This document shows, in pieces, positions 30,621 through 41,755 of a DNA stretch of 64,000 nt (position 1 is the stretch's first letter; every line of letters begins with the position of its first letter). The translations under genes were made by a program, and so were the position numbers. The DNA is from Elephas maximus indicus. Lineage: Eukaryota > Chordata > Mammalia > Proboscidea > Elephantidae. The notes beneath the pieces are model-generated. The model was not told where the DNA came from and made no database searches. It saw nothing but the letters and a program-made list of their open reading frames with translations. Location: assembly GCF_024166365.1 (NCBI RefSeq), contig NC_064827.1, forward strand, positions 48,822,635 through 48,886,634, read 5' to 3'.

Positions 30621-31454
30621 AGCTTGATCCTTGCAACACCTGTGGGTTAGAAAGCAATGCAGGCATTTTTTACAGAAGAGAGCAGTGGCGTAGGAAGTGG
30701 CCATCCAAGAGCCAGAGCAGAACTCAGGTCTCTCTGCTCCAGTCCCTGCTTGGAGCCCTCCCCCATGCAGTTTTGCACACAATCCACACAATCACCTCTG
30801 ACCCCCTTTTGGATTTAGGACATTAGTACACTGACTCAACAGAAGAAGGGTGTGGGGAGACCAGGAACCATGGCGTCTGGTCCCCCGAAGGAAACAGGAT
30901 AGAGTGGGCAGCCTTGCTTAACTCTTTGTGGGCCTGAGGAAACCTGAACGCTCAGACCATTTTTTTCTCGGAAGAAAGACCAAAAAACGATGACAGCTTT
31001 TCCTGCCTGAGCGTGCAGCCTGGCATTTCTTGCAGATCAAAGGGCAGCTGAAATAGTTTTGGCTTCTTAGCACCATGGCCCACGTTGAACATGGCAATCT
31101 TGCATGTGATATCAGGCATCACCAACTCAGCGGCAGAGGGCAGCTTTGGGTGTCCCCTCCCTGAAGAGGACCAGGATTCTGGGGAATGAAACTTTGGTGT
31201 TTCTTCCCTGTCCCCCTGCTTTTGTGGGCTGGACCCCTCAATGTCAGGTCAGCACTGTTATTGCTAACACAGAGGATGCCCTGTTCTTCATCTATAAAGT
31301 AAAACGGGAGGACCAGGAAACCCTCAGGAGCTGAGGAGGGCCCACAGGAGGGCCGTTTGTATCTGACAGGTACTCAGTGCCCCACTGGGAATCTGAAGAC
31401 AGCCTTCCTAGAAATACGAAATACCCTCCTACAACCCAGATTTTGCATGAGTTT
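30621..31454. other. intron 2, no repeat recognised
   Basis: Unique-looking sequence just downstream of the CpG island. It is a candidate place for first-intron regulatory DNA, but no specific motif stands out. Confidence 0.4.
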
Positions 31455-32290
31455 AATGTGGCTAACACTTATCAAAAGCTTCACATGTGCCAGGCAGAGA
31501 TCTGAACACATTCGGATTTCACTCATCCAGTCCTCACTGTAACCGAGGAACTGGGGTGTGGGGACCGTTATCTCTGTATTTTAGATGAGGAGACTGAGAC
31601 CCAAATTCACACGCCTTGTAAGTGGCCAGGGTAGGATTTGAACCAGATAGTCTGACTCCGGAGTACTTGCTCTTAACAGTTGTATTACTCAGTTAGAGGA
31701 GCTTCACAGACAGAAGGCTTGAGAGAGGCTCAGGGGCCCCACATTCCCCAGTGAGCCGCATAATCGCAGTGTCACAATCATAACACAAGCCCTTTGCATC
31801 TGCATGGCATTGTACCGTCTACACAACACAGCACTTGCCCTCCACCCAGACACTGGATCCACCACCCAATAGCGCTGAGAAGTAAGTTGGGCTCCATCTT
31901 ACAGAAGAGGCTCAGAGAGGGGATATGACTTGCTCGAGGCCACACAAACGTAACTGGGTAGATCCATGACAGCCATGCCCCATCAGCAGACGCTGACACT
32001 GGTGCTGTTTTCCCCACAGGGCCACTGCTTGACTGAGTATAAAAAATAATAATAATAGCTAAGACTTTTTGGCACTAATATGAGCCAACAGTGTTTTAAG
32101 TGCCCTCTGTTAATGAACTCACTCAGTCTTCACAACAGCCCCATTTATTATCCCTTCTTAGAGATGAGGAAACTGAGGCATAAAGAGGTGAAGTCATTTG
32201 CCCGTGAGCAGGCAGCCTTATGTGGCAGAAGCACAATTTGAACCCAGAGTGACTGACTCAGAATCTGTGCTCTCATGCACTGTGCTGTCT
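31455..32290 (-). repeat. cluster of three antisense MIR SINEs
   Basis: Three consecutive copies: about 31455-31665 (gatgaggagactgagaccc, ggatttgaaccagatagtc), 31770-32010 (gaggctcagagaggggatat) and 32045-32290 (gatgaggaaactgaggcata, caatttgaacccagagtga). All three are in the same orientation but each is differently decayed. Confidence 0.7.
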
Positions 32291-32369
32291 GCTCAAGCAG
32301 GCTGGCCTCTGAAAGCCTGTTTGTAAGTGGTTTGTTATGAGCTTAGAATGTGCTTTTCCAAAAGCTTGG

Positions 32370-32950
32370 CAGTTTCTTAAAAAGTTAAACATATGTTTAT
32401 CCTGTGATCCAGCTATTCCACTCCTAGGTATCTAGTCAAGAGCTAGGAAAGCAAACATCCACACGTGAGTGTGTGTGTGTGTGTGTGTGTGTGAATGTTC
32501 GTTGCAGCAGCATTCACAATAGCCAAAAGGTCCATCGGCTGGTGGATGGATAAACAAAATGTGGTCTGTCCATACGATGGACTATTGCTCAGCAAGAAAG
32601 AGGAATGAGATACTGATACATGCTACAACATGGATGAATTTTTAAACCATTATGCTAAGAAGTAAAACACAAAAGACTATATATTGTAAGATTCCACTTA
32701 CATAAAATTTCTGGAAAAGGAAAAACTGCAGAGAGAGAAAACAGATTAGTGGTTGCCTGGGCCAAGGGTAGAAGCCGGGGTTGACTGCACTAGGCAGGAA
32801 GGAACTTTTTGGGGAATATTCTAAAATTGGATTGTGGTGGTGGTTGTGTAACTATGTAAATTTACTGAAACTCATCTAACTATATGCTTAAAATGGGTGA
32901 ATTTGGCGGAATGTAAACTATATCTCAATAATGCTATTAAAAAACAACAA
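32370..32950 (+). repeat. L1 LINE 3' end with (TG)n
   Basis: gatccagctattccactcct, gcagcattcacaatagccaa, gatggataaacaaaatgtgg, gatacatgctacaacatgga, tagtggttgcctgggccaag: the usual old-L1 3' region. A (GT)n run at 32468-32492 has expanded inside it. Confidence 0.8.
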
Positions 32951-33314
32951 AAGGCTGTGTTTGGCTAGAACATCAGCACTCCAGGTCGGGTGGGGCTCCC
33001 TGGTGGAGCCCTTGGCCAGCCTGGTACGGAGCTGGCACACAGTAGCAATGCTGCTCAGAAAGTGCCAGCCTCATAGTGCACTGTTCTGGGAAAACTGGTC
33101 TTGGGTTTCAGCTGGAAATGCCAGGCCCACCTCTTCCTCTAGGCCTCCGACCCTACACTTCCTATCACCAGGCTGCCGCTGTGGGCCAAGTGCCAGGATC
33201 CTCAGCTAGGGGTGGCACAAGATGTAGGGTAATTTGCTGATAATGGAATGAATCTGTTGAAAAGTGGATCTTTGCAAGCTATGTGGTATCCAAAAAATAG
33301 CAAAACCACAGGCA
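32951..33314. other. intron 2, no gene seen
   Basis: Nothing recognised. Confidence 0.4.
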
Positions 33315-33440
33315 TTGAGAGAGACCTGGGTTCCATCATTGACTTCCTCTGTGAACTTAGATGAACCACTTTTCCATTCTGAGCCTCAGTTTTTTGATCC
33401 ATAAAATGGGGAGGCAAGATTCACTAATCTCAATAGTCCT
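33315..33440 (+). repeat. MIR fragment
   Basis: agacctgggttccatcattg, cattctgagcctcagttttt, gatccataaaatgggg. Confidence 0.6.
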
Positions 33441-33509
33441 TCTAGTTTAAAATACTAGAAAACAAAACAAAATAGCATCTATCTAGTTTGAGGTTTAATT
33501 AGTCTATAT

Positions 33510-33650
33510 AATTTATTTCAACAAATTCATACCTAGCACTCGCTCCAAGTCAGCCCTTGTGTTGGCTGCTGGGGGTGCAGAGAGGATTGGGGCACATCTC
33601 TGCTCTGAGGGGCTCATAGTTCGGGGGCAGAAAGACAGGGTCACAGACAA
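33510..33650 (-). repeat. L2 LINE 3' end
   Basis: tttcaacaaattcataccta, tgttggctgctgggggtgca, gaggggctcatagttcgggg: L2 antisense end. Confidence 0.55.
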
Positions 33651-34164
33651 TGGTAATGCAAATTTTCTCGAACTCTTCCGATCTGATATCCAGCATGTCT
33701 TAATGTGCAGCCTACCCCACGTTCCCATACCACTCTGCTTGAAAAGACCCTTGACACTGGGGTGTCCCCCGCAAGGCCCCTCATGCCCCTAGTGGGTTGG
33801 GACTGAGCTGGATGACAGCATCGCCCCTTTCTTTCCCCGGTGAAGCTTCAGTATCATTGGAATACCTCCAACATATTTGGGTTACAAAGAGCCCACTTAC
33901 CGCTGTCTGTTTTTTTACATCTTATAGTTAGTAATATATACTGCATGCAGTGTTGCAGTGTGTAGTTTGCTGATGTTATCCTTCTCAGATGCTCACTCGA
34001 AGATGTTCAAAGATTGGATTTATAAAGATACCGACGATAATAGGTAATAATAACGAAAACTTAAAAAAAAAAAAAGAGGTATTCAACTTATATCAGAACT
34101 GATTTACACCGGAAGTCAGAACAGAACCCTGTCGTAAATCGGAGACTACCTGTACTAAGTTTAA
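33651..34164. other. intron 2, AT-rich, possible DNA-transposon end
   Basis: An A13 tract precedes gatttacaccggaagtcag ... gtaaatcggagactacctg, which resembles a mariner-type element end. I cannot define both ends. Confidence 0.35.
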
Positions 34165-34690
34165 TTTTACTTATTTTGAACTTCGTACATGTAGTATGTA
34201 TTCTTTTGTATGACTTCTTTCTCCAAATGTTAAATTTTGGAGATTCATCCATGCTGTTGCATATGGCTGTCATTAGTTTGTTTTCATTGCTGTATAATGT
34301 TCCACTGTATGAACATACCATATGTCATTTATCCTTTTTTCCCTGACAGTGTTTGGGTTGTTTCCATTTTTGTCTAATAGAACAGTGTGGCTCTGAACCG
34401 TCTTGCCTGTGTCTCTCCATGCGCATGTGCACGCATTTCTGTAGGTTCTAGCAGTGGAGGGCTGGGCCATAGGGGATGCAGATCTTCCCAGTGAGTAGAC
34501 AGTGCCAGCGTGTCTTCCACTGTGCCTGGACCAGTGTACCTAGCCTCCAGCCTGATAGGAGAGTCCCATTTCTTCACATGCTTGAAAGCACTGGTTTCGT
34601 CACTGGGATTAATTCCACCCTTTCTGATGGGTGCCTGCTTAGAATCTTACTGTTGCCTTCATTTGCATTTCATGATTATTAATTAAGTTG
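34165..34690 (-). repeat. L1-like LINE fragment
   Basis: ttggagattcatccatgctg, tgctgtataatgttccactg, gggttgtttccatttttgtc, ttgcatttcatgattattaa: antisense old L1. Confidence 0.55.
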
Positions 34691-34743
34691 ATCGCCTTTT
34701 CACGTTTATTGGCCATTCGGTTATCCTAATTTACTTTTTAAAA

Positions 34744-34842
34744 ATATGAATCAAACTAGGAGTACATAGCAAGGTACATATAAATTTTTGTATGAGAGAC
34801 TGACTTGATTTGTAAACTTTCACCTAAAAAAAAAAAAAATGA
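34744..34842 (+). repeat. poly-A-tailed L1-3'UTR-like repeat, last 100 bp
   Basis: ctaggagtacatagcaaggt, gagagactgacttgatttgt, then an A14 tract. Strongly 5'-truncated. Confidence 0.78.
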
Positions 34843-35213
34843 ACCAAGTTCAGGCTTTCCCTCTAATAATGTCATTCTTGCTCGCTGGCAGTCTGATGTG
34901 CTCTCCTGAGCGAGGGAGGAGCAAGTAGAGTCACGTCTGAGATTTTGCATCACTGGCATCCTGCCTTACCTGCGCCCCTGCCTGTAATGAGCTACGGTTG
35001 CTCACATACCATTAGGGGCTGTGATGAACAAAAATGATGGTGGTGTTTGAATTCCTGGCTAATGTTTTGGTTTTATCGACAGTTGGGAATGCCTTGGGGC
35101 AGCATCATGTCACACTTGTGGGTTTCACAGCGTAGTGAAGGCTGAAGCCTCCTGCCACACTGAACCACTCACAGCTCTCCAAGTAGATTTAGAATTTTAC
35201 AGCCTTGCACGTA

Positions 35214-35418
35214 GGTCCCTGGATGGTGAAATGATTTGTACTCATCTATTAGCCTAAAGGTTTGTGGTTTGAACCCACAGAGGCATCACAGAAGAAAGAC
35301 CTGGCAATATGCTTCCATAAAGATTATGTCCAAGAAAACCCTATGGAGCAGTTCTACTCTGTAACACAAGGGGTTGCCATGAGTCAGAATCGAGTTGATG
35401 GCAGCAGGTTTTGGCTTT
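35214..35418 (+). repeat. AfroSINE, diverged
   Basis: ggtccctggatggtgaaatg, gcttccataaagattatgtc, gccatgagtcagaatcgagt, gatggcagcaggttttggc. Confidence 0.82.
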
Positions 35419-35434
35419 GCATAAAGTGTGCACT

Positions 35435-35581
35435 GGAAACTCTGGTGGCATAGTGGTTTAGAGCTATGTCTGCTAACTGAAAGGTTGGCAGTTTGAATCC
35501 ACCAGGTGTTCCTTGGAAACCCTCTGAGGCAGTTCTACTCTGTCCTATAGGACTTGACAGCAATGGGTTTGGTTTCTGTTT
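35435..35581 (+). repeat. AfroSINE (short form) with 14-bp TSD
   Basis: ggaaactctggtggcatagt, ggtgttccttggaaaccctc, gacagcaatgggtttgg. ATAAAGTGTGCACT (35421-35434) and ATAAGGTGTGCACT (35582-35595) match at 13 of 14 positions. It lies directly 3' of the previous SINE. Confidence 0.88.
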
Positions 35582-35596
35582 ATAAGGTGTGCACTA

Positions 35597-35860
35597 GTCC
35601 CCTGTATAAAGTTCCCTTTCTCATCCTTCCACCTTCTCTGAGCTTAAATGCCACCTCTCCCAGATCTCTCCAGCTGTGCTCTCTTGCTGCTAAACTTCCA
35701 CAGCTCTTTATCTGTCTCTCCAGGCACCAGCCACTGTCCCCCCTGTACTGTCACTGTTTATGTCTCTGTTTCCCATGGGAGCACCTTGAGGAGGGTATGG
35801 TCATGCCTCATTTGTTTCCATCTCCCCCAGGGCAGTTGTCCAGAGCTGGCCACTTGGACT
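35597..35860 (+). repeat. L2 LINE fragment
   Basis: aagttccctttctcatcctt, cttaaatgccacctctccca, catgggagcaccttgaggag: L2 3' part. Confidence 0.55.
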
Positions 35861-35984
35861 TTTACCATTTTGTTATGATTATAAACAACACTGTCGGGAA
35901 CATCTTTAGACAAATATCCTCTGTTTTCCTTTTGAGTTACTTCCTTCGGCTATATTCGCCCAATGGATTCTCCCAGTCAAAGAA

Positions 35985-36160
35985 CAGAATGAGTTGGATA
36001 ACTCTTATCTGCCAACCAGAAGGTCAGCCGTTCAAATCACCAGCTTCTCCTTGGAAACCCTCTGAGGCAGCTCTACTCTGTCCTATAGGGTTGCTATGAG
36101 TCAGAATTGCATCGATGGCAACGGGTTTGGCTTTTTTTTTCTTTTTTTTTGGTTTGGTTT
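35985..36160 (+). repeat. AfroSINE, 5'-truncated
   Basis: ctgccaaccagaaggtcagc onward, with caccagcttctccttggaaa, gggttgctatgagtcagaat, gatggcaacgggtttgg and a T-rich tail. Confidence 0.85.
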
Positions 36161-36174
36161 GGTTATACATTTAG

Positions 36175-36495
36175 ATGTATCTTTCCTAGAAACAAATTCA
36201 ATCATGCCACTGCCTAGTTTAATTGCCCTTCCATTGTGCCTGGGATGGAGTCATGCTCCTTGCTGTGGAAGGCACTCTGTGGTCTGACCTTCGCCAGCCT
36301 CCCGGCCTTCACTTACACTGAACCCCCTTGACCTGGGCTCACACTGAACCACTGGCAGTTTGCTAAATGAGACATGCAGTGTCACACATCTGTGTCTTTC
36401 ACAGGTCAGTGCCTTTTTGAGAATGCCTTTCTCTTCACACCCTGGCAAACCCCCACTCATCCTTTAAGATTCCATTCTGGGAAACCCTCTCTGCT
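36175..36495 (+). repeat. L2 LINE fragment
   Basis: aatcatgccactgcctagtt, ctctgtggtctgaccttcgc, gagaatgcctttctcttcac, cctttaagattccattctgg. Confidence 0.55.
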
Positions 36496-36503
36496 GGGCC
36501 AGG

Positions 36504-36692
36504 CACAGTAAAACCTTCAAAAGCTGGAACCTGTAAGGCTGGAACCTGTCAGAGAAGGAAAATTAAAATATTTCGACTAAAACGAGTGGTAGAAAAGTGG
36601 TAAGACCGGACCTGTCAAAGGCAGAAAACTTTTGAGACCCAGGAAAACAAGGCAGTCCTGTTGAATTCCGGCTCTTGCAGGTTTCACTGTAC
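36504..36692. mobile_element. Tigger/mariner-like MITE
   Basis: Terminal inverted repeats: left ACAGTAAAACCTTCAAAAGC (from 36505) pairs with the right end GGCTCTTGCAGGTTTCACTG (to 36689). About 21 of 26 positions match. The element is about 186 bp long with no coding capacity, so it would have depended on a transposase elsewhere. The family name is not certain. Confidence 0.65.
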
Positions 36693-37059
36693 ATTAGGTG
36701 TCTCTCCTCGGGGCCAACACTGTGCATCATCCATCAATCAGCCACAGGGCTCCTCAGCCTATACTACAATCATTGATTACTCATTTGCCACCTGCTTCAC
36801 AGAAATGTCCACGAGACAGGGACTGGACCTTGTCCAACTTTGAATTCCAGAACCTGGGGCAAAGTGGGCACTCAGCAAACTTTTTCAATGACTCAAAGAA
36901 GGTGTGAATGGATAGGTCCAGTCTGTGGTCTCTAGAGAATGGCCAACCTACAAAGTCCTCGGTGGTATGTAGGTCATCCTGTTTCTTCCACAGCCTCGCC
37001 AACCTTGGGGATGACCAAGGCAGAGTAAGCAGGGTGCCTTTGGGGCTTTAATTTTCTTT
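36693..37059. other. intron 2, no gene seen
   Basis: The part near 36810-36900 (agaaatgtccacgagacagg ... aacctggggcaaagtgggc ... tcagcaaactttttcaatg) is L2-tail-like. Otherwise unrecognised. Confidence 0.4.
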
Positions 37060-37560
37060 CCTTTAGTAGCTACTTAGGTGGGAATTTACATTAATATTAC
37101 TCTGCTCTTGTTTCGTTGCATCTAATTCTATAAATGATTTTTTAGCTTATCCCCACCCATCTTATTCCTGATAGCTGCCATTTTTTGTCCAGAGTTGTAC
37201 ATTGATCTTTTCTCTTCAATCTAAATATATGAGCTTATTTTCCAGTTTTCTTTTAATGTCTACAGCTCGATCTATTTAAAATGAACTATAGATTAGAGTA
37301 TAATATGAAGTCAGTTCTTTTCCAAAGTGCTATCAGTATTCCCCAAAGTACTGATTAAAATGTGAGCTATTTTCCCATCATTGTGTTGCCCTGGTTATCA
37401 TATAAAGTTTTTTTAATTTAATGATTTAAATTTATTTCTAGGATCTCCATTCTGTTGTGTATGTGTTTTTAAAAATAATGCCATATGATTTTGGTGATTG
37501 TAGCTTTGTAATACGTTTTTAAATCTGGTAGGGAATGTCACCCTTGCCTCTGTAGTTAGC
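37060..37560 (-). repeat. L1 LINE fragment, AT-rich
   Basis: tgaagtcagttcttttccaa, gatctccattctgttgtgta, gattttggtgattgtagctt, gtaatacgtttttaaatctg: antisense L1 ORF2 wording. Confidence 0.6.
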
Positions 37561-38348
37561 CACAAATTCTTCAGTATGGGTTGATTTATCATGTAATTTC
37601 CTGGTACCCATGAGATGATTGGGTGCCAGGAGTGTCTGGTGGTGGTGAGTAGGTAGGGTTTATGAAAAGGGAGGCAGTCTTACAATAAGACTCCAAATCA
37701 GCAAATTAGGCTTCAAAGTCAGGTCAGCAGATGGAAGGGTCTGAGCTACTGCTCTGGACACAGAGACCAGAGGAGCAGAGATGGGCTGGAGGTGTTGGGA
37801 AGAGTCGGGTTTGTTGACTCATCATCTTCCTCTGCTCCTCCTTAACTTGAGAGAGAAAAAATCTAGGGTTGGGGCAGTGCCGGGGAGAAGGTCCAGACCT
37901 CTTCCTGAGCAAGATCTGATGAAGACAACATGGGGCCCATGTCACCTAATGTATGCAGCCTACCCTTCATCCACATCAGAACTAAATCAACTCACTCATC
38001 CCATCCCATCCCATCTATCCAATCTTGTTGCATGCTATGGGTGACTTAAAGAACTGGTGGGGACATTAAATTGTGCTGAGGCCCCTGGTATCACTCTAAA
38101 GTGACCACAGCCCTGATTTCAGGTGTTGGGAGCCTTTTCCTGGGTTTGGGGAGCTTGGCTACATCTGGCTGGCAGGGGGAAGCCCTGCCCAAGGTCTCTG
38201 CAGTACTCACTCTTCCCATCACTGAGGGACTCAAATGGGGCTCAGCTGAAAACCCCCCCTCCCACCAGGAGGTCTGTTGTGACCCAAACTGAAGTTTTGT
38301 TGAAGCCCTCAAAACTGCTCTGTTCTGTGTTGTGATTGCTTTTATAGA
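37561..38348. other. intron 2, with a short (CATCC)n
   Basis: ctcatcccatcccatcccat near 37997-38016 is a short pentamer run. No gene seen. Confidence 0.45.
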
Positions 38349-38372
38349 TATCTATTTATCTATAAATAGATA
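38349..38372. repeat. A/T inverted repeat
   Basis: TATCTATTTA and TAAATAGATA form 10-bp arms around a 4-nt loop (TCTA), right at the 5' edge of the SINE at 38368. Confidence 0.6.
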
Positions 38373-38530
38373 GTGGTGTAGTGGTTAGAAGTTAGGCTGC
38401 TAACCAAAAGGTCAGCAGTTTGAATCCACCAGATGCTCCTTGGAAGCCCTGTGGGGCAGTTCTGCTCTGTCCATTAGGGTCACTAGGAGTCAGAATTGAC
38501 TTGACAGCAACACGTTTGTTTGTTTTATGT
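38368..38530 (+). repeat. AfroSINE (short form)
   Basis: atagtggtgtagtggttaga, ctaaccaaaaggtcagcagt, ctccttggaagccctgtggg, gtcactaggagtcagaattg. The usual ggagccctgg start is missing. Confidence 0.85.
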
Positions 38531-38849
38531 CCCATATTTACCGGCTTTCTACTCTCTCTGAGACCCTTTGGAGTGGGTGGTGGGGAAGCTGAAGAGCTGC
38601 ACTGGACTTGCAGCTCACCCTGGAGGAACTCACAGTCCAGTAGTAGAGACAGGTGTGAAGCAGCTGGCTCAAAGGCTAGGGGGCTTGTCCTGGGCATCCT
38701 AATACAGGTGCAAGTGAGCCTCTGTGCATACCAAGCGGGGGCACCCGCATCCACCTGGAGATGGGGGAAGTGGAGGCATGCAGCCAGCTTTGAAAGAGGA
38801 AATGTATTTTTTCAATGACATTGAAAGTTTGATAATAAAAGCAATACAT

Positions 38850-39216
38850 GTTGTTGTTAAGTGCCATCGAGTATGTTCCAACTCATAACGACCCTGCGTA
38901 CAACAGAACGAAACACTTCCCCATCCTGTGCCATCCTCACAGTCGTTGCTATGTTTGAGCCCATAATTACGGCCACTGTGTCAATCCACCTCATTAAGGG
39001 TCTTCTTTTTTGCTGACCCTTTGCTTTACCAAGCATGATGTCTTTCTCCCAGGACAGGTCCTTCCTGGTAACAAGATCAAAGTAAGTGAGACGAAGTCTC
39101 GCCATCCTTGCTTCTAAGGAGCATACTGGCTGTACTTCTTTCAGGACACACTTGTTCGTTCTTCTGGCAGTCCATGGTATATTCAATATTCTTAGCCAAC
39201 ACCACAATTCAAAGGC
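38850..39216 (-). mobile_element. RTE LINE 3' end fragment
   Basis: On the minus strand an open frame (39207-38857) encodes the RTE ORF C-terminus (SLEARMARLRLTYFD, MRWIDTVAVIMGSN, MAQDGEVFRSVV). The plus strand opens with TTGTTGTTAAGTGCC, the complement of the element's AAC tail. Unbroken over 117 codons but 5'-truncated, so not functional. Confidence 0.88.
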
Positions 39217-39282
39217 AACAATAATACACAGTCATTGTAAAAGTTGAGGAAAAAAAAGGAGTTTAAAAAGATCACGTATTAA

Positions 39283-40087
39283 TGCTTCAAAGGTCAGCGG
39301 AGCAAGGGCGGGGATTTGGGGACTATGGCTTAAGGGGACTTCTAAGTCAATTGGCAAAATAATTCTGTTATGAAAACATTCTGCATCCCACTTTGAAATG
39401 TGGCATCTGGGGTCTTAAATGCTAACAAGCGGCCATCTAAGATGCATCAATTGGTCTCAACCCACCTGGATCAAAGGAGAATGAAGAACACCAAGGTCAC
39501 ACGATAACTATGAGCCCAAGAGACAGAAAAGGCCACATGAACCAGAGACTTACATCATCCTGAGACCACAAGAACTAGATGGTGCCCGGCCACAACCGAT
39601 GACTGCCCTGACAGGGAGCACAACAGAGAACCCCTGAGGGAGCAGGAGATCAGTGGGATGCAGACCCCAAATTCTCATAAAAAGACCAGACTTAATGGTC
39701 TGACTGAGACTAGAGGAATCCCGGCGGTCATGGTCCCCAAACCTTCTGTTGGCCCAGGACAGGAATCATTCCCGAAGACAACTCATCAGACATGGATTGG
39801 ACTGGACAATGGGTAGGAGAGAGATGATGATGAAGAGTGAGCTACTTGTATCAGGTGGACACTTGAGACTGTGTTGGCATCTCCTGTCTGGAGGGGAGAT
39901 AGGAGGGTAGAGAGGGTTAGAAACTGGCAAAATTGTCATGAAAGGAGAGACTGGAAGGGCTGACTCATTAGGGGGAGAGTAAGTGGGAGTATGGAGTAAG
40001 GTGTATATAAACTTGTATGTGACAGACTGACTTGATTTGTAAAAGTTCACTTAAAGCTCAATAAAAATTATTAAAAAAAAAAAAAAA
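39283..40087 (+). repeat. poly-A-tailed L1-3'UTR-like repeat, longest copy
   Basis: About 805 bp: gggatttggggactatggct, tggcatctggggtcttaaat, gctaacaagcggccatctaa, cctgagaccacaagaactag, ggagcaggagatcagtggga, then the part shared with 24125-24556, and finally gctcaataaaaattatt followed by A15. Noncoding in all frames. By layout it is the 3'UTR of a lineage-specific L1, but no ORF2 is attached, so that call is an inference. Confidence 0.8.
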
Positions 40088-40181
40088 GATCACATATTAT
40101 CTCAGGATCCAAAGATAAACCCCAATAACATTTGTCTGGCTATCTTTCAAGTTTATTTTTCCATGTCTAAATATGCAAACA

Positions 40182-40376
40182 TGCATTGATGTCAAGTTGA
40201 TTTCGACTCATAGCAACCCTAGAGGACAGAGTAGAACTGCCTCGTAGGGTTCCCAAGGCTGGAATCTTTACAGAAGCAGACTGCCACATTTTTTTCCCGT
40301 GGAGCAGCTGGTTCGTTCAAACCTCTAACCTTTGGGTTACAATCTGAGCACTTAACCACTGAGCAACCAGGGCAAA
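40182..40376 (-). repeat. AfroSINE
   Basis: Antisense, from gcattgatgtcaagttgatt through aagcagactgccacattttt to ccactgagcaaccagggc. Diverged. Confidence 0.82.
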
Positions 40377-40384
40377 TACGTTAT

Positions 40385-40740
40385 AATATGAATAGATCAT
40401 TCTGTACTTTGTATTTTGTTGACTGCTTTGTTCCCTGAACAATCACCTAGACACTTCGTCTGGAACACTGAATATTCTTCTCTAACACCCTTTGTCATTG
40501 AAATAGTATTTCATTGTGAGGGCGTCCCACAGTTATTTAACTCGTCCCCTTTTAGGCCTCTAGGCTGTTTCTGATTGTTCACTCTTATAAACACTACTGT
40601 GATGACCATATTCTTGTGTTTAACGATACCTGCTCTTATTTCTTAGGCACAGATTCCTAAGACTGAAATTCTGGGTCAAGTGCATGCTCATTTCTAAGGC
40701 TTTGATTGCATCCTTTAGAAAGGTAATAGCAATTTATGCT
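40385..40740 (-). repeat. L1-like LINE fragment
   Basis: ttttaggcctctaggctgtt, ataaacactactgtgatgac, ttcctaagactgaaattctg: same segment as 17330-17720. Confidence 0.5.
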
Positions 40741-40842
40741 CCCAACAACAACGTATAAGAATGCTTAGCTCACCCTGCCTGTATCCACTTCTGCTATTTC
40801 TGTAATCAGGAAGGAGAACATGACAACAGCTAAGAGAACAGT

Positions 40843-41009
40843 GGAAACCCTGGTGGTGTAGTGGCTAAGAGCTATGGCTGCTAATCAAAAGGTTAGCAGT
40901 TTGAATCCACGAGCCGCTCCTTGGAAACCCTGTAGAGCAGTTCTACTCTGTCCTGTAGGGTCCCTATGACTTGGAATTGACTCAATGGCAAAGGGTTTGG
41001 TTTTTTGGT
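40843..41009 (+). repeat. AfroSINE (short form), 12-bp TSD
   Basis: ggaaaccctggtggtgtagt ... ggcaaagggtttggtttttt. TAAGAGAACAGT (40831-40842) and TAAGGGAACAGT (41010-41021) match at 11 of 12 positions. Confidence 0.9.
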
Positions 41010-41197
41010 TAAGGGAACAGTACCAACTTTACTGCTCCAGGTGTGGCCTTCATCTAATAGAGCCTGGGATTCTTCCCTCTCCCTCTCCCTCCATTAATTC
41101 ATCCATATGCATATGCCTTGTGGTAAGGGGTACAGGATTCTTCAGGAAATTAGAATGTGAGTCTCAGGTCACAAGGACCTTGGGCATAATGCACTTG

Positions 41198-41350
41198 GGT
41201 GGTTCTCAACCCTGGCTACGCCTTAGAATCACCTGGGGGATTGGAAGGCAACCTGATGCCCAGTCCTTCTGCTCTTCTGGGATTCTTTGTCAATTTGGGG
41301 CGAAGTCTAGCCACTGGTGGGTTTTAAAAGCACCTTCTGCAGCCAGGGTT
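41198..41350. repeat. MER5-like hAT element
   Basis: gggtggttctcaaccctggc at one end and gcagccagggttgaaaacaa at the other are inverted copies. Typical ttagaatcacctgggggatt inside. Confidence 0.7.
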
Positions 41351-41494
41351 GAAAACAACCAATCCAGTCCAATGGCTTCTTTTCAAGGTGGTGATCCTGA
41401 GTCCCAAAGAGGGAAAGTACCTATCCACGGTCACAAAACAGGCGAGTGTCAGAGCTGGCACTGAAACCCAGAGAACATCCCAGGGTGTAGCTCA

Positions 41495-41755
41495 TGGCCG
41501 TGAGCTCTGGAACCCAGGATCCTGGATTCAAATCTCAGCTCTGCTACTTCCCGTTGGATGGCCTGAGGCCTTATCTTTTTTATGTATAAAATAGTACAAT
41601 AATTCTTACTGTAAGAAGTTATGAGATAAGCATTGGGGCTGTGTGTTCCTTGGGGGCAAGAACCCAGCTTTATTTGTCCATGTTTCCCTAGCATCTGACA
41701 TGGCACCAGAAGGATACAATGAGCGTTTGAATACGTTAATGAATGAATCATTGAA
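41495..41755 (+). repeat. MIR followed by L2 3' end
   Basis: tcaaatctcagctctgctac (MIR core, to about 41635), then gggcaagaacccagctttat, gtttgaatacgttaatgaat (L2 tail). Confidence 0.6.
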
